This document shows, piece after piece, positions 7,315-15,735 of a stretch of DNA of 64,000 bases. Positions within the stretch are counted from its first letter, which is position 1. The number at the start of each line of letters is the position of its first letter. This stretch comes from Lachnospiraceae bacterium. Lineage in GTDB: Bacteria > Bacillota > Clostridia > Oscillospirales > Ruminococcaceae. The notes beneath the pieces are model-generated. The model had not been told where the DNA came from and did not search any database. It saw nothing but the letters and a program-made list of their open reading frames with translations. A program made the position numbers and the translations under genes. The DNA is taken from assembly GCA_023664705.1 (NCBI GenBank), contig JAMPFE010000004.1, positions 80,760-144,759 on the forward strand, in the 5' to 3' direction.

Positions 7315-10236
7315 ATGGAAAATGAAAACAAACTGCATCTTACCGACCTGATAGACGTAGAGATACTCCAGCAAATTCAGGACGCTTTTTCCGAGATGAC
7401 GGATATGGCAAGCCTTACAACGGACTGCAACGGTATCGCGCTTACTCAGGGCTCTAATTTTACGGATTTTTGTATGAAGCACACCCGACCCTCCGAGCTC
7501 GGCAGACAGCGCTGCGAGCGCTGCGACATAAACGGCGCGGAGCTGACGAAAAAAGAGGGCAAGTCCTGCGCGTACAGCTGCCACGCGGGGCTGGTGGACT
7601 TTGCCGCGCCCATTATGGCTAACGGCGAGATAGTCGGCAGCTTTATCGGCGGGCAGGTGCTTGTCGACCCGCCCGACCTGCATCGCATACGGGAGACCGC
7701 CGTGGAGCTCGGCATAGACCCCGACGAATACATCGAGGCACTGAAAAAGGTGCCCGTGGTAAGCAGGAACAAGGTCGAAAAGGCGGCGCATTTTCTGTAC
7801 GTCATCGCGTCTACGCTTTCCAGCATAGCCTACAACAGCTACGAGCTCCACAAGAGCAACCTCGAGATAGAAAAGGCTTCGCGCATGAAGTCCGACTTTC
7901 TGGCGAACATGAGCCACGAGATACGCACGCCCATGAACGCCGTCATAGGGCTCGCCGACCTCGCTCTGCGCGAGGAGATGCCGCGCGCCGCGAGGGAGTA
8001 CGTTCATCAGATAAAGGCTTCGGGCAAAAATCTGCTCGTCATCATAAACGATATACTGGACTTCTCGAAGATAGAATCGGGCAAAATGGACATCGTGGAG
8101 GTCGAGTACGAGCCGCTGTCTATAATTCAGGACTTGGCAAGCATCGTAAACAGCCGCATAGGCGACAAGGACATCGAATTCACGATGGATATCCCGCCGA
8201 GCTTGCCGAAGATCCTCTACGGCGACAACGTGCGCATACATCAGATAATACTCAACCTGCTCACGAACGCCGTGAAGTTCACGCGGCAGGGCGAGGTGCA
8301 TTTCAAAATGGACTTCGAGCGCATCGACGACGAGACCGTGCTTATGAAAGCCGAGATACGCGACACGGGCATCGGCATAAAGCAGGAGGATATGCACAAG
8401 CTGTTCAACTCGTTCCAACAGGTCGACAGCAAGCGCAACCGCAACATCGAGGGCACGGGTCTCGGGCTTGCGATATCGCGGCAGCTGCTCGCCCTTATGA
8501 ACGGCACGATCACCCTGGAGAGCGAATACGAAAAGGGCACGACGTTCTTCTTCGAGCTGCCGCAGAAGATCATCGACCCCGCGCCTATCGTTCCCGAATT
8601 TGATAAGACCCCGAAGCTCGCGATACTCATCGAAAACCGATATGTAAAGGCGCAGCTTATCCGCGACATCGAGCGCTCGGGCACGGAATATATCGACCTC
8701 GCGGACAGCAGCCTGTTCGAGGACCTTAAAGTCGATTTCCTCATTGTGGAAAAAGCTTACTTTTCGGACACCCTGCGCGATTTCATCAAGAGCCGCCCCG
8801 ATATGCAGTGCATTATACTCGTCGACTACGACAGCATAGACGTGATAGATATCCCGAACGTGCGCGTTATAAGCAAGCCCGCGTATTCGATGAGCCTGTA
8901 CAACGCAATGGGCATACAGGATATCAATCTCGAGGGCGGCGGCAGCGAGAACGACGGGTTCTCCTTTATCGCTCCCGAAGCGCATATCCTCGTCGTGGAC
9001 GACAACTCCGTAAACCTCACCGTCGCGACGGGACTGCTCGAGCCGCTGAAAATGCGGATAGACACCGCCAACAGCGCCGCGGAGGCTATCGAAAAGATAC
9101 ATCACGTAAAATACGACGTTATATTTATGGATCATATGATGCCCGAGGTGGACGGCGTTGAGGCGACACATATCATAAGGCGGCTCGTTCCGAGCTACAA
9201 CGGCGTGCCGATAATCGCCCTCACAGCGAACGCCATAGGCGGCGCAAGGGAGATGTTTATCCGCGAGGGCATGAACGATTTTCTGGCAAAGCCGATAGAC
9301 ATAAAGGACGCGCTTTCCAAGCTGCGGAAGTGGCTGCCGCAGGAGAAGATACTCCCCGCGGACAGCGACGCCGCAAAGGCGCATACGGCTCCCGAGCCCG
9401 AACAGGGGTCTCAGAGCGAATACAGCGTTATGGACATCAAGGAGCTGAACGTCGGGAACGCGCTTTCCCTGCTCGGCAGCGAAAAGCTGTTCCGGACAGT
9501 GCTGAAGGAGTATTACTCCGCTATCGACAAAAAATCGCAGACCATCCTCGATCACAAGGAGGCTTGCGATTGGCGCAACTACGCGATAGAAGTACATTCG
9601 CTGAAAAGCACCTCGCGCCAGATAGGCGCGGACGCGCTCGCGGACGCCGCTGCGGAGCTTGAAAAGGCGGGCAACGAGCAGAACACCGCGCTCATCAACG
9701 AAAAGACCGACGGCATGATAAAGGAATACAGGAGGCTGAAAACCGTCCTGAAAAAGTATTTCGCCGAGGAAGAGGACGAGCAGCGCGTCGCCGAGTTTGA
9801 GGATATAGTGGCGCTGCTGGCGCATATGCGCACCGCGCTGGACAACTTCGATACGCTGCAAGTCGACGAGGAGATCGAGGTAATGTCGAAGTTCAAGTAT
9901 ATCGGCGAGAGCGTCGATTTCTTCGAGAGACTGAAAACCGCCGCCGCAGAGGGCGACATCGGGGAGTGCGTCAGCATAGTCGACGATTGGGGCAAAACGC
10001 TTATCGACCCCGAAAACGCGGGCGAAAAGGCGCTCGGGCTGCTCGACGAGCTTCAGGAGGCGCTGGATAATTTCGACGTCCTCGGTATCGACGAGGCGGT
10101 TGAAAAAATGTCGCGCCGCTCCTACCCCGACGACCAGAAGGATTTTATACCGCGCCTGCTCGAGGCGGCGGAGAGCAGCGACATCGACAAGTGCTCCGAA
10201 ATAGTTTCCGAATGGAGAGCGCTTATCACGCAATAA
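7315..10236 (+). CDS. Hybrid sensor histidine kinase: PocR sensor, HisKA, HATPase, receiver, HPt and C-terminal repeats
   Basis: 973 aa, cytoplasmic (no membrane segment). Residues 1-160 match the PocR ligand-binding domain, with a Cys cluster (CERCD, then CAYSCH). HisKA carries His201 in the NMSHEIRTPMN motif; the ATPase has N-box Asn318 and glycine-rich motifs near 355-385. The receiver has Asp562/Asp563, phosphoacceptor Asp606 and Lys659. HPt His761 lies in VHSLKST. Residues about 835-973 hold two related 63-residue helical repeats (ALDNFDTLQVDEEIEVMS and ALDNFDVLGIDEAVEKMS) of unknown role. PocR domains bind small hydrophobic or polyol-like ligands in known regulators; the ligand here is not predictable. 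Confidence 0.9.
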   Translation: MENENKLHLTDLIDVEILQQIQDAFSEMTDMASLTTDCNGIALTQGSNFTDFCMKHTRPSELGRQRCERCDINGAELTKKEGKSCAYSCHAGLVDFAAPIMANGEIVGSFIGGQVLVDPPDLHRIRETAVELGIDPDEYIEALKKVPVVSRNKVEKAAHFLYVIASTLSSIAYNSYELHKSNLEIEKASRMKSDFLANMSHEIRTPMNAVIGLADLALREEMPRAAREYVHQIKASGKNLLVIINDILDFSKIESGKMDIVEVEYEPLSIIQDLASIVNSRIGDKDIEFTMDIPPSLPKILYGDNVRIHQIILNLLTNAVKFTRQGEVHFKMDFERIDDETVLMKAEIRDTGIGIKQEDMHKLFNSFQQVDSKRNRNIEGTGLGLAISRQLLALMNGTITLESEYEKGTTFFFELPQKIIDPAPIVPEFDKTPKLAILIENRYVKAQLIRDIERSGTEYIDLADSSLFEDLKVDFLIVEKAYFSDTLRDFIKSRPDMQCIILVDYDSIDVIDIPNVRVISKPAYSMSLYNAMGIQDINLEGGGSENDGFSFIAPEAHILVVDDNSVNLTVATGLLEPLKMRIDTANSAAEAIEKIHHVKYDVIFMDHMMPEVDGVEATHIIRRLVPSYNGVPIIALTANAIGGAREMFIREGMNDFLAKPIDIKDALSKLRKWLPQEKILPADSDAAKAHTAPEPEQGSQSEYSVMDIKELNVGNALSLLGSEKLFRTVLKEYYSAIDKKSQTILDHKEACDWRNYAIEVHSLKSTSRQIGADALADAAAELEKAGNEQNTALINEKTDGMIKEYRRLKTVLKKYFAEEEDEQRVAEFEDIVALLAHMRTALDNFDTLQVDEEIEVMSKFKYIGESVDFFERLKTAAAEGDIGECVSIVDDWGKTLIDPENAGEKALGLLDELQEALDNFDVLGIDEAVEKMSRRSYPDDQKDFIPRLLEAAESSDIDKCSEIVSEWRALITQ

Positions 10237-10272
10237 AAAAATCCGCAATGCCCGGCGCATTGCGGATTTTTA
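10236..10272. terminator. Bidirectional terminator between the kinase and the recombinase
   Basis: The dyad AAATCCGCAATGC-CCGGC-GCATTGCGGATTT is flanked by A-runs and T-runs, serving both convergent genes. Confidence 0.9.
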
Positions 10273-10275
10273 CTT

Positions 10276-11763
10276 TTAAAACTTCCAAACGATCTCGATT
10301 TTCTCCTCCCAAAGCAGTATTTTTGCAATAAACAGCCGCGCTATCCCGCGCTTGGTCTCAAGGCTCATGCTCGGGAACTCGTCCGTCAGCGGCAGCAGCT
10401 CCGCGTAGGCGAGCCTTTGCTTTGCGCACGTCCCAAGCTTGTCAAGCTCCGCCCGAACCTCGCAGCGCTCTCTTATCAGCGATTCGAGCTTTCTTTCGAG
10501 CACCGCGCCTATCGCCTCCGAGGTCTCGGCTATCTTGTCGGCAAGGTTGTCGATTTGTGCGTTGAGCGCCTCCAGCCGCATTTTCAGCTTGTTAGCCCTC
10601 GGCGACGCCGACGGCTTTTTCTCCTCGACAGCAATATCCCGCACCTCGTCGAACTTCCTTCGCAGCTCGGCGTAGACCGCCCCCTCGACGTCGGCGATAA
10701 GCGGCTTTCCGTCAACCCCGTCGCAGGCTCCGTGGTTCGCCTTGCCCGTACAGGAAAAATACTCGCCGTCCTGAACGCGCATTGCATAGCCGCATTTCCC
10801 GCATTTTATCAGCCCCGTAAGCCACGAATACGAGCCGCTTTTGCCCTTTTTTATCTGCGAGTTTCCGTCAAGCTTGCGCTGAACGTCGAGCCAAAGCTCG
10901 GACGAAATCACCCCGTCGTGCAGCCCCAGCGAGAGCACATGGTCGTGAACGTCGGTATATTTCCGTTCGTTAGCCTCGCGCTTTCCGTAGAGAAAGCAGC
11001 CCCTCTCCCCCGTGAAATCCTCCACGGGATTGGAAATTTTCGCGCCCCTTTCCCTGAAATAGCGGTAAACCTCCACGTCCGCCATAACATACGTCGGAGA
11101 GCGCAGCAGGCGGCTCAGCTTGCTGCTGTCCCAGAGCGCCCCCGCGGGCGAGGGAACGCCGCGCCCGTTAAGCTCCTTGACTATCCGCCCGAGGGAGCTT
11201 CCGCTTTCCCGATACGCGCTGAAAATGTATTCCACGGTCGCCAAATCGTTATTCGGTATCAACACCGAGGTCTTTATGCCGTTAAGCTTGGTCGGGATCT
11301 TGTCGAAACCGTACACGGGCACTCCCCCGAGATACAGCCCCTTTTCGCCGCGCGCGTAGTAGTTGTCCTTGACGCGCAGTAGGATATTCTCGCGCTCCAG
11401 CTCCGCGAACACCATGATTATCCCAAGCATGGCGCGCCCTATCGGCGTGGACGTGTCGAACGTCTCCACCGTCGAGGCGAACTCCACGCCGTACCGCTTG
11501 AACGTCTCCATGAGGTTGGAAAAGTCGTTCAGAGAACGGCTTATACGGTCAAGCTTGTACACTATCAGCTTGTCAATCCGCCCGCTTTTAATATCGCCGA
11601 GCAGCCGCCGAAAATCGGGGCGCTCGAGGTTCTTGCCGCTCCAGCCCTTGTCCGAGTATACGCGGTATTCGTCCGTGCAATAGCGCCTGCACATGTCTAT
11701 CTGCGTATCTATGGAGATGCTGTCCTTTTTGTCAACGCTCTGCCGAGCGTAAATAGCCGTCAT
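10276..11763 (-). CDS. Large serine recombinase (resolvase/integrase)
   Basis: 495 aa; ATG at 11763 with GAAAGGAAG upstream. The N-terminal catalytic domain has the nucleophile Ser9 in YARQSVDK and the conserved KLDRISRS and AELERENI motifs. The recombinase domain spans about 155-270. A zinc ribbon (CGKCGYAM, then SCTGKANHGAC) lies around 320-345, followed by a coiled coil (about 365-440) and a C-terminal helix region. Such enzymes excise or integrate DNA between short att sites with a 2-bp crossover. It is the only recombinase in the window and sits inside the 17.9-kb segment that splits the deacetylase gene, so it is the natural candidate for moving that segment; it may instead serve only its own small cassette. 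Confidence 0.93.
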   Translation of the reverse strand: MTAIYARQSVDKKDSISIDTQIDMCRRYCTDEYRVYSDKGWSGKNLERPDFRRLLGDIKSGRIDKLIVYKLDRISRSLNDFSNLMETFKRYGVEFASTVETFDTSTPIGRAMLGIIMVFAELERENILLRVKDNYYARGEKGLYLGGVPVYGFDKIPTKLNGIKTSVLIPNNDLATVEYIFSAYRESGSSLGRIVKELNGRGVPSPAGALWDSSKLSRLLRSPTYVMADVEVYRYFRERGAKISNPVEDFTGERGCFLYGKREANERKYTDVHDHVLSLGLHDGVISSELWLDVQRKLDGNSQIKKGKSGSYSWLTGLIKCGKCGYAMRVQDGEYFSCTGKANHGACDGVDGKPLIADVEGAVYAELRRKFDEVRDIAVEEKKPSASPRANKLKMRLEALNAQIDNLADKIAETSEAIGAVLERKLESLIRERCEVRAELDKLGTCAKQRLAYAELLPLTDEFPSMSLETKRGIARLFIAKILLWEEKIEIVWKF

Positions 11764-11782
11764 TTTAACTTCCTTTCGTCAA

Positions 11783-11920
11783 TCATGAGCCTTTTTGAGC
11801 CGTCTTGCCGTTATAGTATTTCAGCAGCTCCTCATACAGCGCCCTTGCCGCGGCAAGCCTGACGTTCTCCCTTTCGGCGTCGGGCGTTCCTATGTTATGT
11901 ACTATCCGATATGCAGTCAT
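11783..11920 (-). CDS. Small 45-aa protein upstream of the recombinase
   Basis: ATG at 11920 follows GGGGAGGA with 5-nt spacing. The product starts MTAYRIVHNIGTPDAEREN, is largely helical and charged, and ends 19 nt before the recombinase start, so the two are probably co-transcribed and translationally linked. No domain is recognised. Small ORFs in this position sometimes regulate recombinase direction or encode part of the recombinase cassette; that role is inference only. Confidence 0.65.
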   Translation of the reverse strand: MTAYRIVHNIGTPDAERENVRLAAARALYEELLKYYNGKTAQKGS

Positions 11921-11992
11921 AATGTCCTCCCCAAGTTGATTTGTATATTTATATTAGCTTGGACTTCGGATTATTACAAGGCGCCTTGACGA

Positions 11993-12244
11993 AAGGCGTG
12001 CCGCCTTTGGCAATCCCAACAAAACGCCCCCGAAATATCGGGGGCGAATTTCTGTCAGGCTAAAATGTCCGTTAAGGACGCCACACTAGGGCGTGCCGCC
12101 TTTGGCAATCCCAACAAAACGCCCCCGAAATATCGAAGGCGAATTTCTGTCAGGCTAAAATGTCCGTTAAGGACGCCACACTAGGGCGTGCCGCCTTTGG
12201 CAATCCCAACAAAAACGCCCCCGAAATATCGGGGGCGCCTTTTG
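11993..12244 (-). repeat. 95-bp tandem repeat (2.5 copies) carrying a triplicated terminator
   Basis: The unit recurs at 11996, 12091 and 12186 (exact 95-bp period). Each unit contains the hairpin GCCCCCGATATTTCGGGGGC followed on the minus strand by GTTTTG or GTTTTTG, i.e. the terminator of the gene at 12245-12679. In the middle copy one arm has mutated (CGAAGGC), weakening its stem. Units also include the AAGGCGTGCCGCCTTTGGCA motif found at 18082 and 51476. Apart from the 45-aa ORF promoter region, 11921-12244 holds nothing else. Confidence 0.85.
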
Positions 12245-12679
12245 TCAGTCGTTGTAAAGCTCGTCGACGGAAAATGTCGTATTTGCGAGCCCGTGATAAT
12301 AATTTACGGTCTCGGCAGTGAATTTGAACACGCAGTAGTCCGCGTCGTCCACGCCGTCGGGATAGTACATCTCGTCGCCGTTCTGCCAGATGCTCGCCTT
12401 GGTCTCATGGTCTGTGCACACCTCGATAGTTCCCGTAAACAGCGCTCCCTTAAACTCGCGCTCGTGGCAGTAGTACACGCACGCCCTCGGCTCCCTCGAG
12501 AATTGAGCGGCGCGCTTGCTGCTTAGGTTAGTGGAAAAATACTGCACGCGCATATCCCCGTGCTCCGCGACAAGCATCGCCTTTATCTGCGGAAACCCCT
12601 CCTCGTTCACCGAGCCGACGTACGCAACGCTGCATTTGTCCCTCAATCCGCGGATATCGCTTTTAATTTTTTTGTCCAT
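12245..12679 (-). CDS. Pyridoxamine 5'-phosphate oxidase-like (FMN-binding split barrel) protein
   Basis: 144 aa. The start is the ATG at 12679, 7 nt after GGAG; it overlaps the end of the MarR gene by 17 bp, so translation is coupled. The sequence (SVAYVGSVNEEGFPQIKAML, then VQYFSTNLSSKRAAQ and ACVYYCHEREFKGALFTG) is typical of small flavin-binding split-barrel proteins. These bind FMN, F420 or heme and often act as reductases. With a MarR partner, a role in stress or quinone/xenobiotic response is likely. Confidence 0.85.
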   Translation of the reverse strand: MDKKIKSDIRGLRDKCSVAYVGSVNEEGFPQIKAMLVAEHGDMRVQYFSTNLSSKRAAQFSREPRACVYYCHEREFKGALFTGTIEVCTDHETKASIWQNGDEMYYPDGVDDADYCVFKFTAETVNYYHGLANTTFSVDELYND

Positions 12680-13121
12680 TTTCATTCTCCTTTTCGATAA
12701 GATTTTTAAGAATTTTCCCAAGCCCCTCCTCAAAGGCTTGTATTTCACCGTCGCTGAAGCCATTGTAAAACACCTCGTTCATCATTGCCGAAACGCGCTC
12801 GTATTTTTCGCGGAGAGCCTCGGCGCGTTCGGTAAGGCATATCCTCACGGCGCGGCGGTCCGACGCGTCGGGCGCTCTGCGGATATGCCCCGAGCCCTCC
12901 AGCCTGTCCAGCATGCCCGTAAGCGTTGTCTTTGCAAGCCCCGTCCTTTCGGAAAGCGCGCTTATCGGGATATTGTCCTGCTCCCACAGCACGAACAGTA
13001 TCCGCCCCTGCGCCCCGTTGAACTCGCTTATCCCGTTTTCGTCCAACATCCGCTCAAACACTCGCCCCTGTATCTGCTTTACCTTGCTGATAAGAAACCC
13101 GCCGTTTGTCCTCTCCAACAA
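12663..13121 (-). CDS. MarR family transcriptional regulator
   Basis: 152 aa from a TTG at 13121, chosen because AGGAGG lies 9 nt upstream; a GTG at 13127 is only 3 nt from it and upstream ATGs fall inside the promoter. A winged helix-turn-helix occupies about residues 30-100 (ALSERTGLAKTTLTGMLDRL recognition region, then IRRAPDASDRRAVRICLT wing). C-terminal helices form the dimer interface. A 23-bp palindrome overlaps its own promoter, so it should repress itself and the downstream FMN-binding protein. Confidence 0.92.
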   Translation of the reverse strand: MLERTNGGFLISKVKQIQGRVFERMLDENGISEFNGAQGRILFVLWEQDNIPISALSERTGLAKTTLTGMLDRLEGSGHIRRAPDASDRRAVRICLTERAEALREKYERVSAMMNEVFYNGFSDGEIQAFEEGLGKILKNLIEKENENGQKN

Positions 13122-13137
13122 TGTCACGCACCTCCTG

Positions 13138-13172
13138 CTATATAGTATAATACTATATAGTACTTTTGTCAA
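13138..13172 (-). promoter_or_regulatory. MarR promoter with overlapping palindromic operator
   Basis: On the minus strand TTGACA (13167-13172), 17-bp spacer, TATACT (13144-13149). The 23-bp palindrome CTATATAGTAT-T-ATACTATATAG (13138-13160) covers the -10 box, so binding would block polymerase. Confidence 0.9.
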
Positions 13173-13221
13173 GAGCTTTTTTAAAAAAAGACCGCGCTTT
13201 TTCGGTTCGTCTCATAGAAAA

Positions 13222-13251
13222 TCGGCGTCAAGCGTTTTCGCTCGACACCGA
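13222..13251. repeat. Interspersed hairpin repeat, copy 1
   Basis: TCGGCGTC-a-AGCG-TTTT-CGCT-c-GACACCGA, a 30-nt stem-loop also found at 18121-18150 and 45063-45092, each preceded by a CATA(G/A)AAA sequence. This copy has one C for T change. It lies between the MarR promoter and the anti-sigma gene. Confidence 0.85.
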
Positions 13252-13274
13252 AATACTTATGCGGTTAAATCAAA

Positions 13275-13922
13275 TCATCTGCTCCACATCAGCACGGACT
13301 GCTCGATAACGCCGTTCAGCTCCTCCTCGGAGAGCGTTTCCAGCCCCGTCAGGTCCCCGCCGTAACAATACACGCGCTCAATATCCGCCGCGCCCTTTTC
13401 GCCGTACGCCAGCACCATATCCGTGTATCTGCTGTTCGGCGTCGTGAGCCTGTCCCACAGGCTTTCCTCAATGCCGAAAAACATATAATATTTGTCGGGA
13501 GCTACCTCCACGTTCTTTATGCGCATACCCGAGGGAAAGCTCCCGTACAGCCGCGCCACGGCATTTCCGCCCGTCACGGTCACTGAAATATTCTCCGCCT
13601 TGACCGCCCTCTCCGAGAGCTTCAGCGGTATCGACGCGCCGAACCAAACCACGACTGCCGCCGCCAGAACGCCGACGGCAATGAGCACCTGTTTCTTCAG
13701 GATTTTCCGCTTGACCCTTTTCAAGGAATCCGCTTTTTGCGTTTCGCGGTCATACTCGGCAGCCGCCGAAACGCCCTCCGCGCCGCGAATATTCTCTAAA
13801 GCGCGCGAGCACTCCGCGCACCCCGCCAGATGCTCCTCGACCGCCGCGCGGCTCTCCCCGCTGCACACGCCGTCATGATACAGCGGCAGCAGGTCCTGTA
13901 TCAATTTACACGGATAATTCAT
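13275..13922 (-). CDS. Anti-sigma factor with zinc-finger domain, single membrane span
   Basis: 215 aa; ATG at 13922 overlaps the sigma gene stop (ATGA). Residues 1-50 carry the zinc-binding anti-sigma motif (HLAGCAEC, with an upstream Cys/His), which holds the cognate sigma factor. One transmembrane helix lies near residues 95-115 (KQVLIAVGVLAAAVVVWFG). The C-terminal outside domain of about 100 residues shows no known fold and probably senses an envelope signal. Release of the sigma factor would follow proteolysis or conformational change. Confidence 0.9.
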   Translation of the reverse strand: MNYPCKLIQDLLPLYHDGVCSGESRAAVEEHLAGCAECSRALENIRGAEGVSAAAEYDRETQKADSLKRVKRKILKKQVLIAVGVLAAAVVVWFGASIPLKLSERAVKAENISVTVTGGNAVARLYGSFPSGMRIKNVEVAPDKYYMFFGIEESLWDRLTTPNSRYTDMVLAYGEKGAADIERVYCYGGDLTGLETLSEEELNGVIEQSVLMWSR

Positions 13923-14407
13923 TGTAAGCCCTCCTTTATCTTTGCCCTTGCTCTGTGATACGTCACCCTCGCCCAGCTTTCCGTCCTGCCGAAAAGCGCG
14001 GCGATCTCGGCGAAAGAGAGCTCCCCGAAAACGCGCATCCAAAACACCTCCTTATACGGCTCGTCCAGCCCGTGCAGCAGCCTGTGAATTTGCCGCGCGT
14101 CCTCCCCGTCAATAAGCCTTTCCTCAAACGAGCCCTCCTCGGGAATAGCCTCAAGCGTATAATCGATGTTCCGCTTCCGCCGCTTGACGAGCGTCAGAAA
14201 CGTGTTCTTGGCGATTTGGCACAGCCACACGCTCAGCTTGCAGCCGCCCCGAAATTTGTCTATGCTCTTCAGCGCCTTAAAAAAGGACTCCTGCGTTATT
14301 TCCTCGGCAAACCCCTCGTCTCCGCACAGCGACAGCGCGTACCGAAACACGGTATCGTAATATTCCGAGTATATTCTGTCAAATTCGTCCACCAAATCAC
14401 CCCGCAT
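13919..14407 (-). CDS. ECF-family RNA polymerase sigma factor
   Basis: 162 aa from the ATG at 14407 (an in-frame TTG 12 nt upstream is possible). Sigma region 2 (FRYALSLCGDEGFAEEITQE, then WLCQIAKN) binds core polymerase and the -10 element; region 4 (PYKEVFWMRVFGELSFAEIA, then FGRTESWARVTYHRAR) is the -35-binding helix-turn-helix. It is translationally coupled to its anti-sigma factor. An ECF-like promoter upstream suggests self-activation. Confidence 0.93.
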   Translation of the reverse strand: MRGDLVDEFDRIYSEYYDTVFRYALSLCGDEGFAEEITQESFFKALKSIDKFRGGCKLSVWLCQIAKNTFLTLVKRRKRNIDYTLEAIPEEGSFEERLIDGEDARQIHRLLHGLDEPYKEVFWMRVFGELSFAEIAALFGRTESWARVTYHRARAKIKEGLQ

Positions 14408-14422
14408 TGCTCTCTTCAAACA

Positions 14423-14450
14423 TAAGACTCCCGAAACGCAAAAACGTTAC
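14423..14450 (-). promoter_or_regulatory. Probable autoregulated ECF promoter
   Basis: On the minus strand GTAAC (14446-14450) is followed after 17 nt by GTCTTA (14423-14428), the AAC...GTC layout typical of ECF promoters, about 16 nt before the sigma start codon. Confidence 0.5.
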
Positions 14451-14461
14451 AAAAATTTTTA

Positions 14462-14487
14462 AGCGGCAGCGCAACCGCGCCGCCGCT
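14462..14487 (-). terminator. GC-rich hairpin after phosphofructokinase
   Basis: AGCGGCGGCGCGGTTGCGCTGCCGCT on the minus strand forms a strong stem. It is followed by TAAAAATTTTTG, so the T-run is imperfect. Confidence 0.5.
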
Positions 14488-14508
14488 CTCAAAAAACAAT
14501 CCGTAAAC

Positions 14509-15735
14509 TCAGTCAATAAACAAATGCCTCGGCAGTCCGTCGACCATAAACGGCGAAAGCTCGCCGATTATCAGCGGACGCGCATACTCAAAGAACTCCT
14601 TTGAAACGTAGGTGCCGTCGTTGATTATCCATTCCTTGGGAACGAGCTTCTCCACGTTCGCGACCGCGGAGGCGGGGCAGGAGCCCGTCTTGAGCTGATA
14701 GGGATTGTTGGAGATCCTCTCGAAAACTATCATCTTTCCCGTCTCCCCGTTCAGCGCGAGCTGAACGCCGTCAGCGCCCGCAGTGAACGCCTCTGTGATG
14801 TCGCGGCGGGAAACGATATGCGAAGCGCACCTCTGAAGCGTCGAGAACACGATGCCCCTGTTCTTCACGCCCAGCTCCGCGCCGATAAAGTCCGCGAGAT
14901 AAAGCGCCGTACCGCCGAGCGCCTTATGCCCGAAGGCGTCCTCGCTTATCGAGCGCCTGTTCGCCTCGCAGACGTACTTCCCGTCGGCAGTCTTGATGCC
15001 CTCCGAAACGGCGATCGTCACCACCCTCTTGCGGGAGCGCGCCTCGTTTATCTTGTTGATGAAATTATTGTAGTCGAAAACCGTCTCGGGCAGGCAGATA
15101 ATATCGGGTCCCGCGCAGTCCTCCGAGCGCGAGAGCGTCGCCGCGCAGGTCAGCCAGCCCGCGTCGCGTCCCATTATCTCCACGATGTTCACGGACTCGT
15201 TCGGATAGGTGTTCGCGTCGCGGATTATCTCCTTCATCGCCGAGGCGATATATTTCGCCGCGCTGCCGTACCCGGGGGTATGGTCGGTCATCGCGAGGTC
15301 GTTGTCGATGGTCTTGGGAACGCCGATAAACGTAATATCGCTCTTGATAACGTCCGCGTATTTCGACAGCTTGTCAATGGTGTCCATGGAGTCGTTGCCG
15401 CCGATGTAGAAAAAGTGCTTGACGTCCATTTTCTTGAGGATAGCGAATATCTTCTTGTAGGTGTCCTCGTCCTTTTCAAAGTCGGGGAGCTTGTAGCGGC
15501 AAGTCCCGAGGAACGACGACGGCGTGCGCTTCAAAAGCTCGATGTCGAGGTCGTTGCGCACGTATTCCGACAGGTCGACATAGTGCTCCTGCAAAAGCCC
15601 CTCGATGCCGTTGCGCATACCGTAAACATGAGGACAGCCCGCGTCCTTCGCGGTCTTGAACACCCCGACAAGACTGGAATTGATGACCGAGGTAGGTCCG
15701 CCCGACTGCCCGACGATAACATTTCCAAAAGCCAT
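14509..15735 (-). CDS. 6-phosphofructokinase, probably pyrophosphate-dependent
   Basis: 408 aa; ATG at 15735 behind GAGGAGG. N-terminal GQSGGPTSVIN is the phosphate-donor loop. GGNDSMDT (about 111-118) carries an Asp in the position that excludes ATP in pyrophosphate-type enzymes, and PKTIDNDL (about 141-148) has the catalytic Asp and the PPi-type Lys. MGRDAGWLT binds fructose-6-phosphate. The reaction is the committing step of glycolysis, reversible when PPi is used. The donor assignment is from motifs, not assay. A housekeeping-type gene inside the intervening segment is surprising. Confidence 0.92.
   Translation of the reverse strand: MAFGNVIVGQSGGPTSVINSSLVGVFKTAKDAGCPHVYGMRNGIEGLLQEHYVDLSEYVRNDLDIELLKRTPSSFLGTCRYKLPDFEKDEDTYKKIFAILKKMDVKHFFYIGGNDSMDTIDKLSKYADVIKSDITFIGVPKTIDNDLAMTDHTPGYGSAAKYIASAMKEIIRDANTYPNESVNIVEIMGRDAGWLTCAATLSRSEDCAGPDIICLPETVFDYNNFINKINEARSRKRVVTIAVSEGIKTADGKYVCEANRRSISEDAFGHKALGGTALYLADFIGAELGVKNRGIVFSTLQRCASHIVSRRDITEAFTAGADGVQLALNGETGKMIVFERISNNPYQLKTGSCPASAVANVEKLVPKEWIINDGTYVSKEFFEYARPLIIGELSPFMVDGLPRHLFID

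Noticed and set aside
7282..10260. A 992-codon open frame on the minus strand opposite the PocR hybrid kinase
   Set aside because: It is a GC-driven antisense frame: the plus strand has full kinase motifs, a ribosome site and a promoter, while the minus frame has no recognisable domain and unusual Arg/Val/Leu composition.
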